Shown: positions 60,080 through 64,000 of the stretch, in pieces
Position numbering within the stretch: position 1 is the first letter of the stretch
Layout: the number at the start of each line of letters is the position of its first letter
Source of the DNA: Nitrosovibrio sp. Nv6
Lineage (GTDB): Bacteria > Pseudomonadota > Gammaproteobacteria > Burkholderiales > Nitrosomonadaceae
DNA length: 64,000 nt
Assembly (NCBI RefSeq): GCF_900110495.1
Contig: NZ_FODX01000001.1
Coordinates: 620,001 to 684,000 of the forward strand
Direction: 5' to 3'
Translations under genes and position numbers: made by a program
Notes under the pieces: generated by a model
Database searches by the model: none
What the model was told of the DNA's origin: nothing
The model's input: the letters and a program-made list of their open reading frames with translations, nothing else

Positions 60080-60483
60080 TCTGGCAGGAATACATCGGCA
60101 TTCCCTGGGAACGCGGCGCCACGGGCCCGCATGCCTACAACTGCTGGAATTTTGTGCGGCATATTCAGCAAGTGCACTTTGGGCGGGATCTGCCGCAGGT
60201 GACAGTGGATGAAGACAAGCCCATTGGATTCGTGCGGCAATTGCGGCGCCACCCGGCACGGCGTAACTGGCTGGCAATGGAAACCCCCACTGAAGGGGAT
60301 TGCGTGGAAATGGGGAGCGGTAAATCCATCACGCACATTGGCGTATGGGTGGAGGTGGACGGCGGCGGGGTTTTGCACTGTGTGCAAGGAATGGGAGTCG
60401 TGTTTTCAAAGCGGTTCGTGATGCGTGCCGACTGGCCATTGCTGAGGTTCTGGCGCTGGCATGGAGGGCAGCATGCGCGCTAA
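60076..60483 (+). CDS. NlpC/P60-like tail peptidase
   Basis: The 135-residue protein has a papain-like Cys near the N-terminus, C23 in AYNCWNFVRHIQ, and a His, H87 in SITHIGVWVEV, in the arrangement of NlpC/P60 peptidases. In lambda the K/I tail proteins of this place carry this domain and may cut the peptidoglycan peptide during DNA entry or help tail tip assembly. It overlaps its neighbours at both ends, as in the dense tail-tip cassette. Confidence 0.75.
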   Translation: MIWQEYIGIPWERGATGPHAYNCWNFVRHIQQVHFGRDLPQVTVDEDKPIGFVRQLRRHPARRNWLAMETPTEGDCVEMGSGKSITHIGVWVEVDGGGVLHCVQGMGVVFSKRFVMRADWPLLRFWRWHGGQHAR

Positions 60484-63400
60484 CGTGGTGATCCTCAAGA
60501 GCGAGCTTTCCGGCGATCGGGACGTGTTTCAGATTACGCGCCGGCGGCGGATTTGCACGCTGGCCCCCAAAACAAATCTGCCGGTGATTTGCCTGGTGAA
60601 CGGCGTACCCGTGCTGCGCAAGAAAGGCGGTTGGAAGCGCTGCATAGAAGACGGCGATACCGTTGCTTTTGTGATACGCCCTCTCGGGAAAGGCGGCGGA
60701 TCGATCATACTGAAAGTTGTGCTTATGCTCGCCCTCGCAGCTGCGGCGATAGCCAGCGCCGGCACGTTGTCGCCGTTGCTATTTGGAGCAGGCGCTACGC
60801 TATTCGGGGTGAGCGCGGTAACGATGACTGCCGGGGTTATTTTTGCCGCCGGTTCGATGGCGATAAACGCATTAATTGGGTCTCCCAAGCCGCCGAGCCC
60901 GCTACGCATGCAAGCGCAGACCGCGCCCTCCCCTACCTATAATCTCGGCGCGCAGGGCAACCGGGCCCGGCTCGGCGAAGCCATCCCGGAGATTTTCGGA
61001 AGACATCTCATCTTTCCCGATCTCGCTGCCGAGCCCTACACAGAATTTGCCGGAAACGAGCAGTATCTGTATCAACTATTCGCAATTGGGCGTGGCGAAT
61101 ATGATTTCGAAGACCTGCGCATCGAAGATACAGCTATTACTAGCTTTCCCGAAGTGACATATGAGCTGCTCGCCCCCGGCGAGCCGGTGACCCTTTTCCC
61201 CGTTAATGTAGTCAATGCCGGCGAAGTGGCGGGGCAGGAACTGCTGACCAACGAGACCATTGGACCATTCATTGTCAATCCCGCGGGATCGCAGATCAAT
61301 GTGATCTCGGTGGATATCGTTTGCCCCAAAGGGCTGTTCTACGGAAATAACGACGGGAGCCTCTCATCCAGGAGCATTTCATGCTCAGTCGAAATCCGCT
61401 CAATCGATAACGATGGTGTTGCCACGGGCAACTGGCAGGCCGTGACAGAAAGCAATACTCATTATTATTCGAACTACTGGTCGAGAGGGTACACCCCGTT
61501 TCTTCCCCCTGGCTCACCCTGGATTCAGACCGGCTATGGGAGTGCCAACCCCAACGATCATTACTCCGGCCAGCACACCGGCAGCATTATCTGGGTGGGG
61601 AGTTTTCCCTATCAGGAGAAATGGCGCTGGATGCCCTTTGGTGCTGACCCCCATCCTACGCGGGAATACGTGGTGACCGTGCCGCCAATCCAGATAACGG
61701 ACGCAACCGCCACACCTATACGCCGGACCTACAAGTTTGCCGTTACGCCCGGTCGCTACGAGGTCCGTATGACGCGCACGGATACCAAAGACACCTCGAC
61801 ACGGGTTGCGCACGACATCATGTGGACTGGCCTTAAAGGTTTCATTCCCTCATCCCAGTCATACCCCGATGTCACCATGCTGGCGATGCGGCTGCGGGCC
61901 ACGAACAGCCTGTCATCGCAATCGGCACGCAAAGTCAATCTGATTGCCAAGCGCAAACTGCCGATCTGGGGCGGCACGAGCTGGGGCCCGCCCACGCACA
62001 CCCGTTCGATTGCCTGGGCGCTGGCCTACATCTGCAAAACTCGCCTTGCGGATTCCCACTATGACCTTGACTGGCTGCTGGCCAAGGATGCGACCTGGAC
62101 TGCCCGCGGGGATAATTTCGACGCAATTTTCGATGCGGAAATGACGTTTGGCGAGGCGCTGAGCGCCACTGCTCGCGCAGGGCGGGCGAAATGGTTTCAG
62201 CATGGGATGATGGTCCGGTTTTTCCGCGATGAGCCGGCTTCCATGCCGGTAGCGCTATTCAACATGCGCAACACTGTGCGCGGGAGCTTCAAGACTGATT
62301 ATCTGATGAGCGGAGATGAAACCGCAGATTCGGTGATCGTCGAGTATTTCGATGAAACCACCTGGACACCAAAGGAAGTGCTGTGCCAGCTGCCAGGGCA
62401 CAGTGCGGACAAGCCCGCGCGCCTGAAACTATTCGGCGTGATCAACCGCGATCATGCCTGGCGTGAAGGAATGTACGAAGCGGCCACCAACCGGTACCGG
62501 CGCATGCTGCCTTCGCTGACAACTGAGATGGAGGGATTTATTCCGCTGCCGGGGGACCTCGTGGCGTTACAGCGCGACCGGCCGGGTTGGGGGCAATCCG
62601 GCGACGTGATGGCCTACGATCCGGTGACCAAGACTTTGACGCTATCCGAACCGCTGGTATGGACTACTGGCACACACTATTTCGGGTTCAGGAAACGTGA
62701 TGGCAGCTTATCCAGTCCTTGGAGCGCAACGGCGGGAGCGGATGATCACCAAGCCGTGCTGGATCTGGCGCTCGATTTCACCCCGGATACCGGCAATACC
62801 CGCGAGCGGACTTCCTATGCGTTCGGCCCGAGCAGCAGCTTTTATCAACAAGCGAGAGTCATATCGTTGCGACCGCGATCCATGGAGCGGGTCGAATTGC
62901 TGTTCGTGAATGAAGATTCCGCTGTCCATGTCGCCGATACCGGCAGTGCACCGACTCCATCGGCCGTCTGGAACCTACCCGCAAAAATCACCAGGCCCGT
63001 GGTGAACGGTCTCAATGTCACCCTGGGAGGGACGGCCGCAACCCCAATGCTGCTGGTTTCATGGATTCCCTCACCTGGCGCGGACCATTACTACGTGGAG
63101 TGGTCGTACAACAACGGCACCAGCTGGAATCGGGCGGGAACGGCATCCGCCCCGAACGCAGCCATTCCCGCGCAGCGTGGCGCTGTGCGCATTCGCGTGG
63201 CAGGTGTAGGTATTGCGGTGGGTAACTGGTCGGAGTGGTCCGGGGATCCATTCGCGGCTCCGCCTCCGGATGTGTCTCTGTTCCTGATATCGATCCAGGC
63301 GGACGGTACCCGGCAGTTCGACATGGCAATGCCAGGTACGCCACCGCCTGATTTTGCCGGGTATGCCATCCGCTACCGTCTCGGTACCGGATGGACGGAT

Positions 63401-64000
63401 TACTGGGGCGAGCTGGACCCGCTGCATACGGGGTTGTTGACAGCATCTCCCTACGAAACCAACCAGCTGGCGGCGGGCGCGTATACCTTTGCAGTGAAAG
63501 GCTTTGACGATTCGGGCAACGAATCCGAGAACGCGGTCTTTATTACGTCCGAACTCCCAGATCCGCGCATGGCTGGAATCATTACGATGGTGGAACCGCA
63601 TCTGTTGGGCTGGCCAGGAACAAAAACCAATTGCGCAGTGGAGCCTGAAACCAATGTGCTGGCTGCGACCGACACCGAGGCATGGGCCGATCTGACCACA
63701 TGGGATGCCTATACCCGCTGGGTGCTGACACCCAATGGCAGCACGACCTATGAGCATGTCGCAATCGATGTGGGCATATCGCTGCCATTTACGCCCCTTG
63801 TGTCCGCGATGGGAGACGGCGCGCAAACCATCGAGGAGCAGCACTCTGATGACAACGTGAGCTACAGCGCATGGGCAGCCGTGGGGCCAGTGATCACCGC
63901 CCGCTACGTGAAGATTCGGATCACCCTTGCAGGCACCTTCCCGCGCCTTTCGCAGCTGACGATCAAGCTTTCCGGGGAACCGATCACCGAGATAATCAAC
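60473..64000 (+). CDS. Tail tip host-specificity protein, TipJ/lambda gpJ type (runs off right edge)
   Basis: The ATG at 60473 lies within the end of the NlpC/P60 gene and begins an open frame of at least 1176 codons without a stop to the window end. The N-terminal part shows RRRICTLAPKTNLPVICLVN and a hydrophobic segment around residues 83-145. It is followed by PTYNLGAQGNRARLGEAIPEI, which marks the TipJ-type central tail protein. The middle has hub-like motifs (ARKVNLIAKRKLPIW, ADSHYDLDWLL, AATNRYRRMLP), and fibronectin-type beta domains start near residue 825 (ITRPVVNGLNVTLGG). The C-terminal part binds the host receptor in such proteins and is mostly outside the window. Confidence 0.82.
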   Translation, partial: MRANVVILKSELSGDRDVFQITRRRRICTLAPKTNLPVICLVNGVPVLRKKGGWKRCIEDGDTVAFVIRPLGKGGGSIILKVVLMLALAAAAIASAGTLSPLLFGAGATLFGVSAVTMTAGVIFAAGSMAINALIGSPKPPSPLRMQAQTAPSPTYNLGAQGNRARLGEAIPEIFGRHLIFPDLAAEPYTEFAGNEQYLYQLFAIGRGEYDFEDLRIEDTAITSFPEVTYELLAPGEPVTLFPVNVVNAGEVAGQELLTNETIGPFIVNPAGSQINVISVDIVCPKGLFYGNNDGSLSSRSISCSVEIRSIDNDGVATGNWQAVTESNTHYYSNYWSRGYTPFLPPGSPWIQTGYGSANPNDHYSGQHTGSIIWVGSFPYQEKWRWMPFGADPHPTREYVVTVPPIQITDATATPIRRTYKFAVTPGRYEVRMTRTDTKDTSTRVAHDIMWTGLKGFIPSSQSYPDVTMLAMRLRATNSLSSQSARKVNLIAKRKLPIWGGTSWGPPTHTRSIAWALAYICKTRLADSHYDLDWLLAKDATWTARGDNFDAIFDAEMTFGEALSATARAGRAKWFQHGMMVRFFRDEPASMPVALFNMRNTVRGSFKTDYLMSGDETADSVIVEYFDETTWTPKEVLCQLPGHSADKPARLKLFGVINRDHAWREGMYEAATNRYRRMLPSLTTEMEGFIPLPGDLVALQRDRPGWGQSGDVMAYDPVTKTLTLSEPLVWTTGTHYFGFRKRDGSLSSPWSATAGADDHQAVLDLALDFTPDTGNTRERTSYAFGPSSSFYQQARVISLRPRSMERVELLFVNEDSAVHVADTGSAPTPSAVWNLPAKITRPVVNGLNVTLGGTAATPMLLVSWIPSPGADHYYVEWSYNNGTSWNRAGTASAPNAAIPAQRGAVRIRVAGVGIAVGNWSEWSGDPFAAPPPDVSLFLISIQADGTRQFDMAMPGTPPPDFAGYAIRYRLGTGWTDYWGELDPLHTGLLTASPYETNQLAAGAYTFAVKGFDDSGNESENAVFITSELPDPRMAGIITMVEPHLLGWPGTKTNCAVEPETNVLAATDTEAWADLTTWDAYTRWVLTPNGSTTYEHVAIDVGISLPFTPLVSAMGDGAQTIEEQHSDDNVSYSAWAAVGPVITARYVKIRITLAGTFPRLSQLTIKLSGEPITEIIN

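Larger units (their letters stand above)
37191..64000 (+). mobile_element. Prophage late region, Mu-like head with lambda-like long tail (continues past right edge)
   Basis: From 37.2 kb every recognisable gene is on the plus strand and of phage type: terminase, portal, head, head-tail connection, fibre-like proteins, lysis, tail tube, tape measure and tail tip. A gp29-type portal and MuF protein together with a tape measure and TipJ point to a transposable-siphophage-like genome such as the B3/D3112 group. No integrase, transposase or repressor is seen, so the ends are not defined. The left limit used is the first late-promoter motif. Confidence 0.88.

Overview
The window looks like a chromosome segment of a betaproteobacterium, most likely an ammonia oxidiser of the Nitrosospira type. 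This is an inference from gene content and protein character: a PEP-CTERM protein, a secreted c-type cytochrome, a PA0069-type radical SAM protein, an acyl-homoserine-lactonase-like hydrolase and clustered pentose-phosphate genes. No rRNA or other taxonomic marker is present to prove it.

Bases 1-5.6 kb hold the start of gltX, a tRNA-Val(CAC), an AT-rich OLD-family nuclease immediately behind the tRNA, a broken IS5-family element, a PEP-CTERM protein and a cytochrome c. Bases 5.7-11.6 kb carry a minus-strand set (UDG-like protein, amidohydrolase, S41 peptidase), an ion channel with an unusual pore, and a small exported protein that seems to start at ATT. Bases 12-18.9 kb are housekeeping: radical SAM, dnaQ, methyltransferase-rnhA, gloB, tal and gnd. 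Bases 19.3-24.8 kb contain four related units encoding small exported coiled proteins (one reduced to its two ends), each behind a TTGAC-type promoter. DoxX, pgl and an ArsR/SufR-like regulator are interspersed. Bases 24.8-35 kb hold a lactonase-like hydrolase, a VOC protein, a cupredoxin, a DnaQ/GIY-YIG fusion, two histidine kinases, a GNAT protein and a methyltransferase. Bases 35-37.2 kb are gene-poor.

From about 37.2 kb to the right edge lies the late region of a tailed prophage. It has a Mu-like head module (terminase, gp29-type portal, MuF protein) and a lambda-like long-tail module (tail tube, frameshifted chaperone, tape measure, DUF1833, NlpC/P60, TipJ). Three copies of one 28-bp motif precede the terminase, capsid and tail blocks and are probably phage late promoters. 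Noteworthy parts are a single reading frame for protease, scaffold and capsid with an internal start, a glycosidase-like cargo gene next to the portal gene, a C4-type antisense RNA with its own promoter ahead of an antirepressor, a nested Rz/Rz1 pair, a canonical A AAA AAC slippery site, and a Tad2 (DUF2829) anti-defence protein between tail genes. Integrase or transposase, repressor and a recognisable endolysin are absent, so the early genes lie outside the window or have been lost.
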